Source: Chitinophagaceae bacterium (GTDB taxonomy: Bacteria; Bacteroidota; Bacteroidia; Chitinophagales; Chitinophagaceae). From it: a stretch of 64,000 nucleotides of DNA. Position numbers and translations under genes: made by a program. Within the stretch, counting starts at the first letter, position 1. Each line of letters begins with the position of its first letter. Under the pieces are notes generated by a model. It worked only from the letters and a program-made list of their open reading frames with translations, searched no databases and was not told the DNA's origin. Where the stretch lies: positions 32,454 to 96,453 of the forward strand of contig JAHBTJ010000026.1 in assembly GCA_019638595.1 (NCBI GenBank). Reading direction: 5' to 3'. Shown one piece after another: positions 46,562 through 56,938 of the stretch.

Positions 46562-48790
46562 ATGTTACGATCTTCACTATTCATTTGTTTGTTGTGTTTG
46601 CTTATCATCAACAGCAAAGCGCAACTAACATATACACCTGCAAGTGTTGCCGATGTTCCTTTCAGCCAGGAATACCATGTTCCTCATTTTCCAAAAGGAT
46701 TGACTGATGCAAATATCAGGAGTATCGCGGCAGATGACCAATCCAATATATGGATCGCTACTTCGGAAGGGGTTTTTAAAAAGAACAGCAGTGATGATAG
46801 CTGGCAAAAAATGGTGAGCGGATTGGAAGATGGTCCTGCTTATGCAGTATTATACCACCCTGCGTCGGGCATTTGGGCTGGCACCTGGAAAGGTGTTTTC
46901 CTGTACAAAAACAATGCTTTCAAAAAAATGGCAGATGCGCAAGGTCCCGTTTCCGTATTGTGTGCTGCCGAAGAAGGAATATATGCTTTCGGACCCAAAG
47001 ATACCTGGCTTTGCAATGCATCGGGCCCGATAAAAAAAGATATACTGATAGCAAGATCAGTGCGTTCGGCGGTAGCGGATCAAAAGTCAGGCCTATGGAT
47101 CGGCACGGATGTCGGGTTGTATCATTATACTTCTGATTCAGTAAAATATTTTTTTGATACCTCACATCTGATCAGCGCGTATGTAAAAGGAGTGGCTGTA
47201 AAAGACGGAGATATATGGGCAGGTGGTTTGGGCGGAGTATCGGTTTTGAACAATGGTATTCAAAAGAAAACAATCCAACCTGCGGACGGACTCTCTTCCC
47301 AGTATGTGAATTGCATAAGCGTAGCGCCGGATGGTTCGGTATGGGTGGGCACAGATGTGGGCATTGTTCGTTTTCACAACGATGGCAGCCATTCGCTCCG
47401 CTTCAGCCGCAGGTGGTTATTGAATGATAAAGTAAACCAGGTTGTATTCGACAAAAACGGTACCGCCTGGGTTGCCACACAGGGAGGAGTAAGCGCCATT
47501 CACACCCAACAAATGACGCTCGCCGGTAAAGCAAAATATTTTTATGATGTAACCATGCAACGCCATGTCCGGGAGCCATGGATTGTAGGGCAATGCCGTT
47601 TGCCCAACCCTGATGATGTAACCAGGTGGGAGCCCGAAGACGATGATAATGACGGAGAATATGGCGGGAATTATCTCGCTATGGAATGTTTCCGCTATGC
47701 GGTTACCAAAAGCAATGATGCAAAAGAAAAAGCCAAAAAGATGTTTGACTTTTTGAAATTACTGCAGGAGATAACAGGAACAGACGGCTTTTTTGCACGA
47801 ACCATTGTGCCGGTATCGTGGGGTGATAATGTGCATGACAGAAATGTAACATATACGGAGAAAGAACTGGCGGAGGAACTGGTGAAGGAGCCGCGTTTTA
47901 AACCGGTAGAAAAACGCTGGCATACATCGAAAGATGGTAAATGGCTATGGAAAGGCGACACCAGCAGCGATGAATGGTGCGGGCACATGATCGGCTATTT
48001 TCTATATTATGAACTGGTGGCCGATAAAAAAGAAAAACAGGTGGTTGCCAGGCATGTTGCAAAGCTTGCAGATCATCTTATACGAAACAATTTCAACATG
48101 ATTGATGTAGATGGAACACATACGCGCTGGAGCGTGTGGAGCCCGGATAAGCTGAACAGGGATCCTGAATGGATACCCGACAGGAACCAGAATTCAATGG
48201 AAATACTCGGCTTTTTAAAGCTGGCGTATTATATGACCGGTGATAATAAATACCAGCAACATTACCTGCACCTGATCAATGAAGAGCATTACCTGGAAAA
48301 TATGCAAAAAATACAGCAGCAAAACCCTGCCTGGTTCATATATTTTGATGTGGTGCTGCAAATGTATATATACCCCATTCTACTGCATTGCGAAAAAGAT
48401 CCCGCATTATTAAAATTTTACCAATCGCATTTTGACAACTGGATGCAGGCAAGAAAAAATGATAAAAATCCGCTGATCAACTTTTTTTATAGTTACGCTA
48501 CCAACAAAAAAGCAGAATTACCTGTATCCATCGAATTTTTAAGAGATACACCGCTCGACCTGGTTAACTGGGGAATAGATCATACCAAAAGAGAAGATGT
48601 TCAAGTGGTTCGCACACCTGTAATGGATGACCTGCAGGTAAGCGAATTACCGCCTGCAAGCATACGTGCAACCGTTCGCTGGGATAAAAATCCATGGACA
48701 GCCGTTAACGGGCAAACCAATACGGAACGGGAGCCTGTTTTCTGGCTGTTGCCTTACTGGATGGGAAAGTATTTGAAGATGATAGAATGA
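46562..48790 (+). CDS. Secreted two-component-type propeller protein with helical C-terminal domain
   Basis: About 742 residues from the ATG at 46562; a longer frame upstream is only translated heptamer array. After the signal peptide (MLRSSLFICLLCLLIINSKAQ), residues about 40-330 hold Reg_prop-like propeller blades (IRSIAADDQSNIWIATSEGVF, VKDGDIWAGGLGGVSVL, ISVAPDGSVWVGTDVGIV, VVFDKNGTAWVATQGGVS). The C-terminal 400 residues are helical with WCGHMIGYFLYYEL and ILGFLKLAYYMTGDNKY, which suggests an alpha/alpha barrel. No kinase domain is present, so it is not a hybrid sensor. Enzymatic role unknown. Confidence 0.82.
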   Translation: MLRSSLFICLLCLLIINSKAQLTYTPASVADVPFSQEYHVPHFPKGLTDANIRSIAADDQSNIWIATSEGVFKKNSSDDSWQKMVSGLEDGPAYAVLYHPASGIWAGTWKGVFLYKNNAFKKMADAQGPVSVLCAAEEGIYAFGPKDTWLCNASGPIKKDILIARSVRSAVADQKSGLWIGTDVGLYHYTSDSVKYFFDTSHLISAYVKGVAVKDGDIWAGGLGGVSVLNNGIQKKTIQPADGLSSQYVNCISVAPDGSVWVGTDVGIVRFHNDGSHSLRFSRRWLLNDKVNQVVFDKNGTAWVATQGGVSAIHTQQMTLAGKAKYFYDVTMQRHVREPWIVGQCRLPNPDDVTRWEPEDDDNDGEYGGNYLAMECFRYAVTKSNDAKEKAKKMFDFLKLLQEITGTDGFFARTIVPVSWGDNVHDRNVTYTEKELAEELVKEPRFKPVEKRWHTSKDGKWLWKGDTSSDEWCGHMIGYFLYYELVADKKEKQVVARHVAKLADHLIRNNFNMIDVDGTHTRWSVWSPDKLNRDPEWIPDRNQNSMEILGFLKLAYYMTGDNKYQQHYLHLINEEHYLENMQKIQQQNPAWFIYFDVVLQMYIYPILLHCEKDPALLKFYQSHFDNWMQARKNDKNPLINFFYSYATNKKAELPVSIEFLRDTPLDLVNWGIDHTKREDVQVVRTPVMDDLQVSELPPASIRATVRWDKNPWTAVNGQTNTEREPVFWLLPYWMGKYLKMIE

Positions 48791-48880
48791 GGTTGCAGGT
48801 TACAGGTTTATATTTGAAATTTGAGATTTGAAATTTGAGATCTGAGATTCACTGATCGCTGACAGCTGACAGCTCACAGC
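48791..48880. repeat. Heptamer array 8 (forward polarity)
   Basis: GGTTGCA and GGTTACA come first, then TTTGAAA/TTTGAGA alternating, then GCTGACA/GCTCACA/GCCCATA. It starts right after the stop of the propeller gene. Here the first two modules are swapped compared with arrays 6 and 9. The next 300 bp (48881-49183) hold no gene, only T-rich sequence and the promoter at 49152. Confidence 0.8.
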
Positions 48881-49151
48881 CCATATCCATATTTTCCGGA
48901 ATAATTTTTTACAAAAAACAAACACTTGAAATTATCTTTTTATGTGATTTTTTAGGCAACTTTTTACTCCTTTTTGAATGCCCGTTTTTTATTTTTTATT
49001 TTTTTGAACACATCTGCAGGTATAATGGCGCTGTTCCGTTCAAATCTTTCAAAAATTATGGTCGCTGTATAACTTCATTCTTATTCACTATTAAGTAAAA
49101 CATTGAGTTTTAGCATTTTGCGAACAAAAAAATCGCCCATTTTCTTTGAAG

Positions 49152-49159
49152 TAAATTTG
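49152..49159 (+). promoter_or_regulatory. -7 box of the small protein gene
   Basis: TAAATTTG; the predicted +1 near 49163 leaves 21 nt before the ATG at 49184. Confidence 0.6.
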
Positions 49160-49183
49160 TCCTTTTTTACTTTTGATCCATAC

Positions 49184-49501
49184 ATGAACAGGCATATTGC
49201 CCATATAGCCACTTTGTTCCTGATAACGATTTTCATTATCAGGGGCTTACACTCCGCTTTGCCTTTTTTGTCGGTCCATTTTTTCCAGCACGATACCATG
49301 GAAGCGCTGGCCGAAACTGAAACAGAAAATACCGGCGAACAAAGCAAGGTTACCGAAAGAGAGTTGATAAGCGAGGGAAAACATGTTTTCGAATTTCAAT
49401 TATGGGCAGCCAATAATAACAGCAAGCGTCAATACCATTATACTGCACGCTGGCAAAACGCGTTTGTTCCCATCTTTACTCCTCCTCCCGAACAAGCCTG
49501 A
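49184..49501 (+). CDS. Small membrane-anchored protein, unknown function
   Basis: 105 residues from the ATG at 49184. The N-terminus has one hydrophobic segment (HIATLFLITIFIIRGLHSALPFL). The rest is charged, ending FTPPPEQA. I recognise no family. The -7 box supports the start. The next gene begins 111 bp later in the same direction. Confidence 0.5.
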   Translation: MNRHIAHIATLFLITIFIIRGLHSALPFLSVHFFQHDTMEALAETETENTGEQSKVTERELISEGKHVFEFQLWAANNNSKRQYHYTARWQNAFVPIFTPPPEQA

Positions 49502-49612
49502 TTTTCGTTTGAATCACTCCTTATTATTGTGCTTTTGCAAGCATTTTGTAGCATGTATGCTGCAAATTTTATCAACTATTATTATTTCTTTAATACTATC
49601 AAACTATTCAAT

Positions 49613-50065
49613 ATGAAATCGTTTAACACTTATATCAAACAATCATTTCTTTTACCTGTATTTGTGCTGGGAGCTATTGTTGTAAACGCACAGGACATTG
49701 CCGACAAGGACGTAAAGAAGAATATTGCTGTAATGGAAGACCAGCTACAAAAGCTGATGCAGCTTCAACCCAAAAAATACGAATACAATATCAATAACTT
49801 CAAATATCTTAAACTACAGAAAGGAAAACAATATGGCTTTATTGCCGAAGAAGTAGAAGCTGTATTTCCTGAGCTGGTTAAGCAAAAATCCATATCGTAT
49901 ATGTATGGAAAAAATGTTTATCGCAACGCCACTGTTAAAGTTGTGGATGAAGAACGATTGATCCCGGTTCTGGTAGCCGCTATACAAGAACAGCAGAATG
50001 AAATTGAAAAATTAAAAGCGGAGCTGTTGGATATGAAGAAAGGCATGGTTAGCTTCAACTATTAA
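49613..50065 (+). CDS. Secreted protein with S74-like tail-fibre chaperone domain
   Basis: 150 residues from the ATG at 49613, with a signal-like N-terminus (SFLLPVFVLGAIVVNAQ). The mature part carries DKDVKKNIAVMEDQLQKL, KKYEYN and QYGFIAEEVEAVFPELV, the pattern of the peptidase S74/intramolecular chaperone domain of phage tail spikes. A coiled coil (EQQNEIEKLKAELLDMKK) ends the protein. In Bacteroidota such domains also end large surface proteins; here it stands alone. No phage genes surround it. Confidence 0.75.
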   Translation: MKSFNTYIKQSFLLPVFVLGAIVVNAQDIADKDVKKNIAVMEDQLQKLMQLQPKKYEYNINNFKYLKLQKGKQYGFIAEEVEAVFPELVKQKSISYMYGKNVYRNATVKVVDEERLIPVLVAAIQEQQNEIEKLKAELLDMKKGMVSFNY

Positions 50066-50090
50066 TATATTTCATATACCTGTTTGCTTA

Positions 50091-50118
50091 AAAGCCCGGC
50101 TGATTGTAGCCGGGCTTT
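50091..50118 (+). terminator. Strong hairpin terminator
   Basis: AAAGCCCGGCT (50091-50101) pairs perfectly with AGCCGGGCTTT (50108-50118). Confidence 0.85.
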
Positions 50119-50154
50119 CTGCTTTACAGGAGGCAGGCAATACCGCAGATCTTT

Positions 50155-50547
50155 TTACATGGAAGAATTAGTTGGGGTTGCCGGTAGGCGACAATAAAAG
50201 TATATGAAGCGTCTTCGCTTCGCACAGCAGAAATTTATACAAATAGTAAAATATAATAATATTTATAAAACTTATTAAACTCAGCAAAAAATATTCTTTA
50301 TAAACAGTTTATCCGTTCAATAACTTCTACTCGTATACTTAAAAGATTAGAAATAAATTCTTAAAATAGCTAATTATCAATAAAATAAATTAAAAACAGG
50401 AGTATCAATAGAAGAAATCAAACAAAAAGAAGATTTAAATTAAAAATATTTATATGTTAATAATATTATCTAACTATATCAAAATAATAACTAGATTTGT
50501 TGAAAATATTTAAATATTAAAATTTTTAAATTTAAAATCTGACCAAA
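50155..50547 (+). other. Very AT-rich 390-bp region upstream of amt
   Basis: No gene is seen. From about 50230 the sequence is almost only A and T with many short A/T tracts. A small GAAGCG/CGCTTC hairpin lies near 50206. A -7 box TAGATTTG at 50492-50499 gives a predicted start near 50503 and a 45-nt leader for amt. The A/T richness suggests bending or regulator binding for nitrogen control (inference). Confidence 0.6.
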
Positions 50548-51930
50548 ATGGCCAAAAGAACGCTTAAACAGATTGCCCCCTTCCTGATACTGGCAGCCAT
50601 AGCTCTGGCTGCTGTTTTTGTTAAACCGGTTGCAGACTTTAGCGACACAAGCCAATACAACCCTGCTGATATTGCATGGATAGTAGTTGCCGCAGCATTG
50701 GTATTTTTAATGACTCCCGGACTGGCATTTTTTTACGGGGGTATGGTGCATCGCAAAAATGTAATATCCACTATGATGAAGAGTGTGGTGGCTGCCGGAG
50801 TGGTGAGTGTGCTCTGGGTATTTGTTGTTTACAGCCTGTGCTTTGGAGAAGATATAGGCGGCTTTATAGGTAACCCCGCCACACATCTCTTTTTTAAGGA
50901 TGTAAATTCAGGCGAACCCTGGGGTGGCGCGCCCACTATCCCCAAATCGTTGTTCTCTGTTTTCCAGCTCATGTTTGCAATCATTACTCCCGGGCTGGTG
51001 GTAGGCGCGGTGGCAGAAAGGATCCGCTTCACCTCTTATATCCTGTTCATCGCTTTATTCAGCATATTGGTATATGCACCATTAGCACATTGGAGCTGGC
51101 ACCCCGATGGATTCCTGTATCAAATGGGAGCGCTTGACTTTGCAGGCGGTACTGTTGTACATATTTCTGCCGGTTGCGCAGCTTTAGCCGGGGCATTGGT
51201 ATTAAAACGCAGAAAGTCGCATATGGAACACAAGGAAATTCCACCGGCTAATATTCCTTATGTTTTAATAGGTACAGGTTTACTCTGGTTCGGCTGGTTC
51301 GGTTTCAATGCCGGTTCGGCTCTGGGAGCCAACTCCCTGGCAGTATCCGCTTTTGTAACTACCAATATTGCCGCTGCTTCTGCGGGTTTGGGCTGGATGT
51401 TCTTCGACGTTGTAAGGGGTAAAAAGCCATCTGTTGTCGGCTTCTGCATCGGCGCTGTAGTAGGTTTGGTGGCTATTACTCCTGCTGCAGGTTTTGTAGC
51501 CATTCCTCAAAGCATCTTTATTGGTGTGGTAGCTGCCATCATTTCCAATATTGCGGTTTATTACAAACAAAAATCCACCCTTGATGATACGCTCGATGTA
51601 TTTCCCTGTCATGGCATCGGTGGCATGGTAGGCATGCTTTTAACCGGTGTTTTTGCAACCACCGCGGTAAACAGCGCGGGCGCCAACGGGTTATTTTACG
51701 GCAACAGCGCTTTCTTCTTTACCCAGTTAAAGGCCATGTTAATAGCAGTTGGATACAGCTTCGCGGTATCATTTATCATTTTCAAATTCATCAACTTTAT
51801 TTTACCGTTGCGTGTAAGTGCGGAAGAAGAAGAAATTGGGCTGGATGCTACCCAACACAATGAAAAATACCTCCAGGGTACACTATTAGTGCATAGCAAT
51901 GGTAAAATCCAGGAAGAAGAAGCTATTTAA
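50548..51930 (+). CDS. amt: Ammonium transporter Amt (first copy)
   Basis: 460 residues with about 11-12 membrane helices. Amt signatures: DIAWIVVAAALVFLMTPGLAFFYGGMV, FTSYILFIALFSILVYAPLAHWSW, and the two pore histidines in DFAGGTVVHISAGCAAL and FPCHGIGGMVGML. The C-terminal tail has the conserved EEEEIGLDATQHNE that gates the pore. It conducts ammonium into the cytoplasm. No glnB/glnK gene is adjacent. It is followed by a hairpin, a porin and a second amt. Confidence 0.95.
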   Translation: MAKRTLKQIAPFLILAAIALAAVFVKPVADFSDTSQYNPADIAWIVVAAALVFLMTPGLAFFYGGMVHRKNVISTMMKSVVAAGVVSVLWVFVVYSLCFGEDIGGFIGNPATHLFFKDVNSGEPWGGAPTIPKSLFSVFQLMFAIITPGLVVGAVAERIRFTSYILFIALFSILVYAPLAHWSWHPDGFLYQMGALDFAGGTVVHISAGCAALAGALVLKRRKSHMEHKEIPPANIPYVLIGTGLLWFGWFGFNAGSALGANSLAVSAFVTTNIAAASAGLGWMFFDVVRGKKPSVVGFCIGAVVGLVAITPAAGFVAIPQSIFIGVVAAIISNIAVYYKQKSTLDDTLDVFPCHGIGGMVGMLLTGVFATTAVNSAGANGLFYGNSAFFFTQLKAMLIAVGYSFAVSFIIFKFINFILPLRVSAEEEEIGLDATQHNEKYLQGTLLVHSNGKIQEEEAI

Positions 51931-51971
51931 AATTATGAAAGCTGCTGTAGGCTTTTTCAATAAAAGGAAAA

Positions 51972-52015
51972 GGTACAGTTTTGAATAAACCTCTGACCAG
52001 GTTTAAAACTGTACC
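51972..52015 (+). terminator. Nested hairpin between amt and porin
   Basis: GGTACAGTTTT pairs with AAAACTGTACC (11 bp), and inside it AAACCT pairs with AGGTTT. A CTTTCATTT stretch follows. It may be a partial terminator that lowers the porin or second amt, or an mRNA-processing site. Confidence 0.65.
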
Positions 52016-52044
52016 CTTTCATTTAACACTTAAAATCAACTGCA

Positions 52045-53121
52045 ATGTTAAGAAAATTTCTGACACTGGCCGTGATCGCGGCCCCCCTTTCCCATGTATG
52101 CTCACAGGACTCAACGGCTAAAAAAAGTGAATTCACCATTTCCGGTTTTGTAGATGCCTATTACCGCTATAATTTCAGCAATCCCAAAAACGTGACCGAC
52201 GATGAGGGAAATCACTCTTTTAATAACCACACAAGCTTCACCAATTCTCAAAACTCTTTTGAGCTGGGAATGGCGTCTCTTAAAGCAGACTATACCTATG
52301 GTAAAATTTCAGCTACGGTAGACCTGGGATTTGGCTCCAGGGCCAGGGAGTTTTCTTATGCAGAAGATGACGGAATTTTACAGGCTATCAAGCAGGCATA
52401 CGTAAGCTACTCTCCTACAGATAAGATCAAGTTCACCATGGGTAAATGGGGAACTCATATAGGATACGAGATACTTGATCCCCAATTTAACCGCAACTAT
52501 AGCATGAGCTATATGTTCTCTTACGGCCCGTTTTCTCATACTGGCATTAAAGCAGATTTTGGATTGGGCGACCACTTTGGGTTAATGGTTGGCGTAGCCA
52601 ATCCAACCGATTATTTATCGGCCAGTTTTGCCAAAAAGAATTTCCTGGCACAGTTCAGCGCTACTTACGACAACTTCAGCGCTTTCCTGAATTACGCAGG
52701 CGGCAAGGACCTCGACAATGGTACCGGCAACCAGGTAGGTTTAACCGCTACCGGTAAAATATCCGACAAATTCAGCCTGGGGTACGATGGTACCGTTAAA
52801 ATGTACAAGCCCGAAGGAGGTGAATCTGACTCCTGGTGGGGTTCCGCATTATATGTAAATGTAGACCCAACAGACAAATTCGGACTTACCCTCCGTGGTG
52901 AATATCTCGACGATAAAAAAAGCGTAATGGGATTTAACACAAGTATTGTTCAAACCACCTTATCGCTCAATATCAAACCCCATGAGAATATCATCATCAT
53001 TCCCGAATTCAGGTTAGACAGCGCTAAGGATCCTATATTTCATAAGAAGGGCGACAATTATGAAAACCCCTCTCAAAAATCTACAGGCACTTTCCTGCTG
53101 GCCGCTATTATTCACTTTTAA
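52045..53121 (+). CDS. Outer-membrane porin (beta-barrel porin-2 type)
   Basis: 358 residues. A signal peptide (MLRKFLTLAVIAAPLSHVCSQ) precedes a barrel that begins FTISGFVDAYYRYNFSNP and ends TGTFLLAAIIHF, as in BBP2/OmpL-like porins. Strands alternate, for example ISATVDLGFGSRAREF and FGLTLRGEYLDDKKS. It stands between two ammonium transporter genes in one direction, which suggests that it passes ammonium or small nitrogen compounds through the outer membrane (inference). Confidence 0.83.
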   Translation: MLRKFLTLAVIAAPLSHVCSQDSTAKKSEFTISGFVDAYYRYNFSNPKNVTDDEGNHSFNNHTSFTNSQNSFELGMASLKADYTYGKISATVDLGFGSRAREFSYAEDDGILQAIKQAYVSYSPTDKIKFTMGKWGTHIGYEILDPQFNRNYSMSYMFSYGPFSHTGIKADFGLGDHFGLMVGVANPTDYLSASFAKKNFLAQFSATYDNFSAFLNYAGGKDLDNGTGNQVGLTATGKISDKFSLGYDGTVKMYKPEGGESDSWWGSALYVNVDPTDKFGLTLRGEYLDDKKSVMGFNTSIVQTTLSLNIKPHENIIIIPEFRLDSAKDPIFHKKGDNYENPSQKSTGTFLLAAIIHF

Positions 53122-53155
53122 CCGCAATATTGTAAAACCCTAAAATCATTTTAAC

Positions 53156-54475
53156 ATGACTAAGATCAGTAGTTCAATACCTTTTCTCCTGCTGGGTTTA
53201 TTTTCTATCATCGGCATATTTATACCATTGGTATCGGATTTTGACGGTGCGGAAGTTTATAGCTTCCCCGATATTGCATGGGTGCTTATTTCAGCGGCGC
53301 TGGTGCTGCTCATGACACCCGGTCTTGCATTCTTTTACGGAGGCATGGTTGGTAAAAAGAATGTAATTTCTACTATGCTGCAAAGTTTTATCGCTACGGG
53401 ACTGATCAGCATTTTGTGGTTAGTGATCGGTTTCGGGCTTGCTTTCGGAACCTCCATTGGTGGCTTCATCGGAAATCCTTCGGAGTTCCTTTTCATGAAA
53501 AATATCAATGGACACGAACCCTGGAGCCTGGCTCCCACCATTCCTATTTTGTTGTTCGCCCTGTTCCAAATGAAGTTCGCGATCATAACACCCGCGCTGG
53601 TAGTAGGCGGAACGGCAGAACGTGTAAGATTTACATCTTACGTTTTATTCATGATATTATTCAGCCTGCTCATTTATGCTCCTATTGCACACTGGACCTG
53701 GCATCCCGACGGCTTACTCGCGCAAATGGGCGTACTTGATTTTGCGGGTGGTACTGTTGTTCATATTTCCGCGGGCTGTGCCGCGCTGGCAGGCGCTATT
53801 GTGCTTAAAAAACGTAAATCGCTTATTGATAAAACAGAAGTTAAGCCTGCAAGAATTCCGTATGTATTGTTAGGCACCGGCTTACTGTGGTTTGGCTGGT
53901 TCGGCTTTAACGCAGGATCTGCACTGGGCGCCAACAGCCTGGCAGTAGACGCTTTTGCCAATACCAATACGGCTTCTGCCGCCGCGGGTCTTTCATGGAT
54001 ATTCTTTGATGCCATGAGAGGCCGGAAACCTTCCGCGCTTGGCTTTTGCATTGGAGCGGTGGTTGGACTGGTTGCTATTACACCCGCGGCAGGTTTTGTA
54101 GGATTGCCGCAAAGCTGCTTCATTGGCTTTATTGCGGCTATAGGTTCCAACCTTGCCGTATACTGGAAAGGAAAAACAGGGATAGACGATACGCTGGATG
54201 TTTTCCCCTGTCATGGCATTGGCGGGATCATTGGTATGATCTGCACCGGTATTTTTTCCAGCAAAGCGATCAACAGCGCCGGCACCGACGGCTTACTGTA
54301 CGGCGGCACCGAGTTCTTCCTGAAGCAGGTACTGGGATGCATCATCGTGGTAGTATTTTCCATTGTGATGGGATTTATCGTTTTTAAGATCGTTGATATC
54401 ATTCATCCGCTCAGGGTTACTGCAGAGGAAGAAGAAATGGGGCTGGACATTACACAACACGATGAGAAATTATAA
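53156..54475 (+). CDS. amt: Ammonium transporter Amt (second copy)
   Basis: 439 residues, clearly a paralogue of the first Amt: DIAWVLISAALVLLMTPGLAFFYGGMV, DFAGGTVVHISAGCAAL, FPCHGIGGIIGMI and the EEEEMGLDITQHDEKL tail are shared. Both pore histidines are kept. It lacks the first copy's short C-terminal extension. It begins 34 bp after the porin, so the two are probably one transcript. Confidence 0.95.
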   Translation: MTKISSSIPFLLLGLFSIIGIFIPLVSDFDGAEVYSFPDIAWVLISAALVLLMTPGLAFFYGGMVGKKNVISTMLQSFIATGLISILWLVIGFGLAFGTSIGGFIGNPSEFLFMKNINGHEPWSLAPTIPILLFALFQMKFAIITPALVVGGTAERVRFTSYVLFMILFSLLIYAPIAHWTWHPDGLLAQMGVLDFAGGTVVHISAGCAALAGAIVLKKRKSLIDKTEVKPARIPYVLLGTGLLWFGWFGFNAGSALGANSLAVDAFANTNTASAAAGLSWIFFDAMRGRKPSALGFCIGAVVGLVAITPAAGFVGLPQSCFIGFIAAIGSNLAVYWKGKTGIDDTLDVFPCHGIGGIIGMICTGIFSSKAINSAGTDGLLYGGTEFFLKQVLGCIIVVVFSIVMGFIVFKIVDIIHPLRVTAEEEEMGLDITQHDEKL

Positions 54476-54494
54476 TTCATAAAAAACATTTCAA

Positions 54495-54556
54495 AGTTTT
54501 TCATAGGGCAAGCAATCGTTAAGCCTTCCATGTCTATGGAGGGCTTTTTCTTTTAA
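54495..54556 (+). terminator. Terminator after amt with CATAGG motif (copy 4)
   Basis: GTTTTTCATAGGG is followed 18 bp later by a stem GCCTTCCAT/ATGGAGGGC (54523-54544, one T-G pair) and TTTTTCTTTT. It shares the motif and layout of the modules at 34430, 34627 and 34775. Confidence 0.8.
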
Positions 54557-54626
54557 GCAAAATTCTTCAGGTAAAACTGGATGTTTTCCTTATTTTTAGC
54601 GCCATCACAAAACGAATCGGAACTGA

Positions 54627-56936
54627 ATGTTATTCACCATTTTATCAGGTTTAATAGTGTCATTATTGCTTCTTCCGTTTGGAAGGATGCTGAAGTCAAA
54701 ACAGCGCATATTGCTTGTAGTTTTGCCGGCAGCTTTATTTTTATTTTATCTTCAATATATACCGGCAGTTTCCTCAGGGCGTTTTTTACTTCAGTCAACA
54801 CCCTGGATACCATCGCTGGCTACCAATCTTGATTTTCGGCTCGACGGGCTTTCATTGTTGTTTGCGCTGCTCATTACCGGTATAGGCACGGCCATTTTTT
54901 TCTATGCACGCGCTTATTTAAAAGACCATCCGTATTTCAACCGCTTTTTCGGCTACCTGTGCCTGTTTATGTCGGCCATGCTGGGCATAGTGCTTGCAGA
55001 TAATATTTTCCTGCTTTTTGTTTTTTGGGAACTCACCAGCATCAGCTCATTTTTTTTAATTGGCTTTAATAACAATGATCCCGCATCCAGGAAAAGCGCC
55101 ATTACAGCGCTGACCATTACAGGAATGGGCGGCTTTTTTTTACTGGCAGGACTGATACTGCTTGGCAATATCAGCGGCACCTATACTATTTCCGAATTAA
55201 TTCACTCGCGCAATATCATCATCCATCACCCATTGTACCCACTGGTATTGGGACTATTGTGCATGGGCGCTTTTACAAAGTCGGCGCAATTTCCGTTTCA
55301 TTTCTGGCTGCCCGGCGCCATGAAAGCCCCTACGCCGGTTTCCGCCTACCTGCATTCTGCAACTATGGTTAAGGCAGGTATTTATTTACTGGCACGTTTT
55401 AATCCTATATTAGGAGGTACAGATCTGTGGAGTAACACTTTAATGATAGCAGGGGGCTTTACCATGCTGTACGCGGCTTTTCATTCCCTGCTGCGAACCG
55501 ACCTGAAAAGCATTTTAGCCTATTCAACCATCTCTGCCCTGGGCATACTTACTTTTTTAATAGGGTTGGGCACGCGGGAAGCGGTTATAGCCGCCAGTGT
55601 TTTTATCCTGGTACACGCGCTTTACAAGGCCACCTTATTTTTGGTTACAGGCATTATTGATCATGAAGCCCATACGCGCGATATTACCCGGCTTGCGGGG
55701 CTCAGGAAAGTATTATTGCCTGTTGCCATTGCCGGGCTGTTAGCCGCTATTTCCAGCGCCGGTGTACCTCTTACATTTGGGTTTATAGGCAAGGATCTTA
55801 TTTATGAAGCTACTTTACATGCAGGAGCATCATTATCTTTTATACTTACAGCGCTGGCAATCGCTACCAATACAGGGTTGGTAGCGGCAGGATTTATGGC
55901 CGGCATAAAACCCTTTTCAGGAAAATTGCCGGTTGAGTTTGAAAAAATACATCTTCCTTCCGCTTCGTTATGGCTGCCGCCACTCATACTGGCAGTTGCA
56001 GGATTGATTTTCGGTTGTATACCCGGCATTGCGGGGCAACTATTTTCACTGCAGGCCGCCAATGCCATATTTGGCTCAGATACACAGCTTCATTTAAAGC
56101 TATGGCACGGGTTTAATCTTGTATTGCTGCTGAGCCTGGCCACGCTGGCTGCCGGCACATTTTTATACTACATAAACAAACCCTCCGGTAAAAAGCAACA
56201 TTTCATTCAGAAGTTCAATCCTTTGTCTCCCGAATTTGCATTGAACAGGTTTGCAAACGGCATTTTCGGCTTTTCCACCTGGTATACCGGTAAATTCCAT
56301 AACGGCTATTTACGCTCTTACCATTTAAAAATCCTCCTGTTTGCCGAAATGCTGCTTGCCTATAAGTTATGGTTAAGCGGTCCCATAAAAATTGATTTTT
56401 ACGGTTTGGCCATGCTCAGTATTTATGAAATAGCTGTTGTGGTCATCTTAATAGGCGCATTGGTTATGATGATATTAACGCAGTCGAGGCTAACCGCTGT
56501 AGTATCCATGAGCATAATAGGGTATTGTACCTGTTTGATGTTCGTATTTTACAGCGCTCCCGACCTGGCTATGACGCAGTTCACCATTGATACCCTTACT
56601 ACTGTATTATTCGTGCTGGTATTGTATAAGCTTCCTCCGTTCCTTAACCTTGCTACCACCTGGGAGCGGTACAGGGACATAGCCGTATCACTGGGGTTTG
56701 GTGTTATCCTGAGCCTGGTGGCGCTGCAGGTGCATCACGAAGCTATCAGCACACAAACCAGTGAGTTTTATGCAAACAATTCATACATCCTGGCAAAAGG
56801 CAAAAACGTGGTAAATGTTATCCTGGTGGATTTCAGGGGCATTGATACCATGTTTGAAACGGTAGTATTAAGCATAGCCGCTATAGGAGTATATAGTTTA
56901 TTAAGGCTGAGATTAAAAACATCAGAAAAAGAATAA
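54627..56936 (+). CDS. mrpA: Na+/H+ antiporter subunit MrpA
   Basis: 769 residues, the usual MrpA length, with around 20 membrane segments. The N-terminal part is NuoL-like: [56 protein letters not shown] with the proton-path lysine, and [14 protein letters not shown]. The C-terminal part has the extra domain of MrpA ([24 protein letters not shown]). It is the first gene of a complete seven-gene mrp operon. A -7-like box TATTTTTA near 54591 precedes the ATG by about 28 nt. Confidence 0.94.
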   Translation: MLFTILSGLIVSLLLLPFGRMLKSKQRILLVVLPAALFLFYLQYIPAVSSGRFLLQSTPWIPSLATNLDFRLDGLSLLFALLITGIGTAIFFYARAYLKDHPYFNRFFGYLCLFMSAMLGIVLADNIFLLFVFWELTSISSFFLIGFNNNDPASRKSAITALTITGMGGFFLLAGLILLGNISGTYTISELIHSRNIIIHHPLYPLVLGLLCMGAFTKSAQFPFHFWLPGAMKAPTPVSAYLHSATMVKAGIYLLARFNPILGGTDLWSNTLMIAGGFTMLYAAFHSLLRTDLKSILAYSTISALGILTFLIGLGTREAVIAASVFILVHALYKATLFLVTGIIDHEAHTRDITRLAGLRKVLLPVAIAGLLAAISSAGVPLTFGFIGKDLIYEATLHAGASLSFILTALAIATNTGLVAAGFMAGIKPFSGKLPVEFEKIHLPSASLWLPPLILAVAGLIFGCIPGIAGQLFSLQAANAIFGSDTQLHLKLWHGFNLVLLLSLATLAAGTFLYYINKPSGKKQHFIQKFNPLSPEFALNRFANGIFGFSTWYTGKFHNGYLRSYHLKILLFAEMLLAYKLWLSGPIKIDFYGLAMLSIYEIAVVVILIGALVMMILTQSRLTAVVSMSIIGYCTCLMFVFYSAPDLAMTQFTIDTLTTVLFVLVLYKLPPFLNLATTWERYRDIAVSLGFGVILSLVALQVHHEAISTQTSEFYANNSYILAKGKNVVNVILVDFRGIDTMFETVVLSIAAIGVYSLLRLRLKTSEKE

Positions 56937-56938
56937 CT

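Noticed and set aside
49613-50065. S74-domain protein as a sign of a prophage
   Set aside because: No phage structural, lysis or integrase genes are nearby; such domains also occur in bacterial surface proteins.
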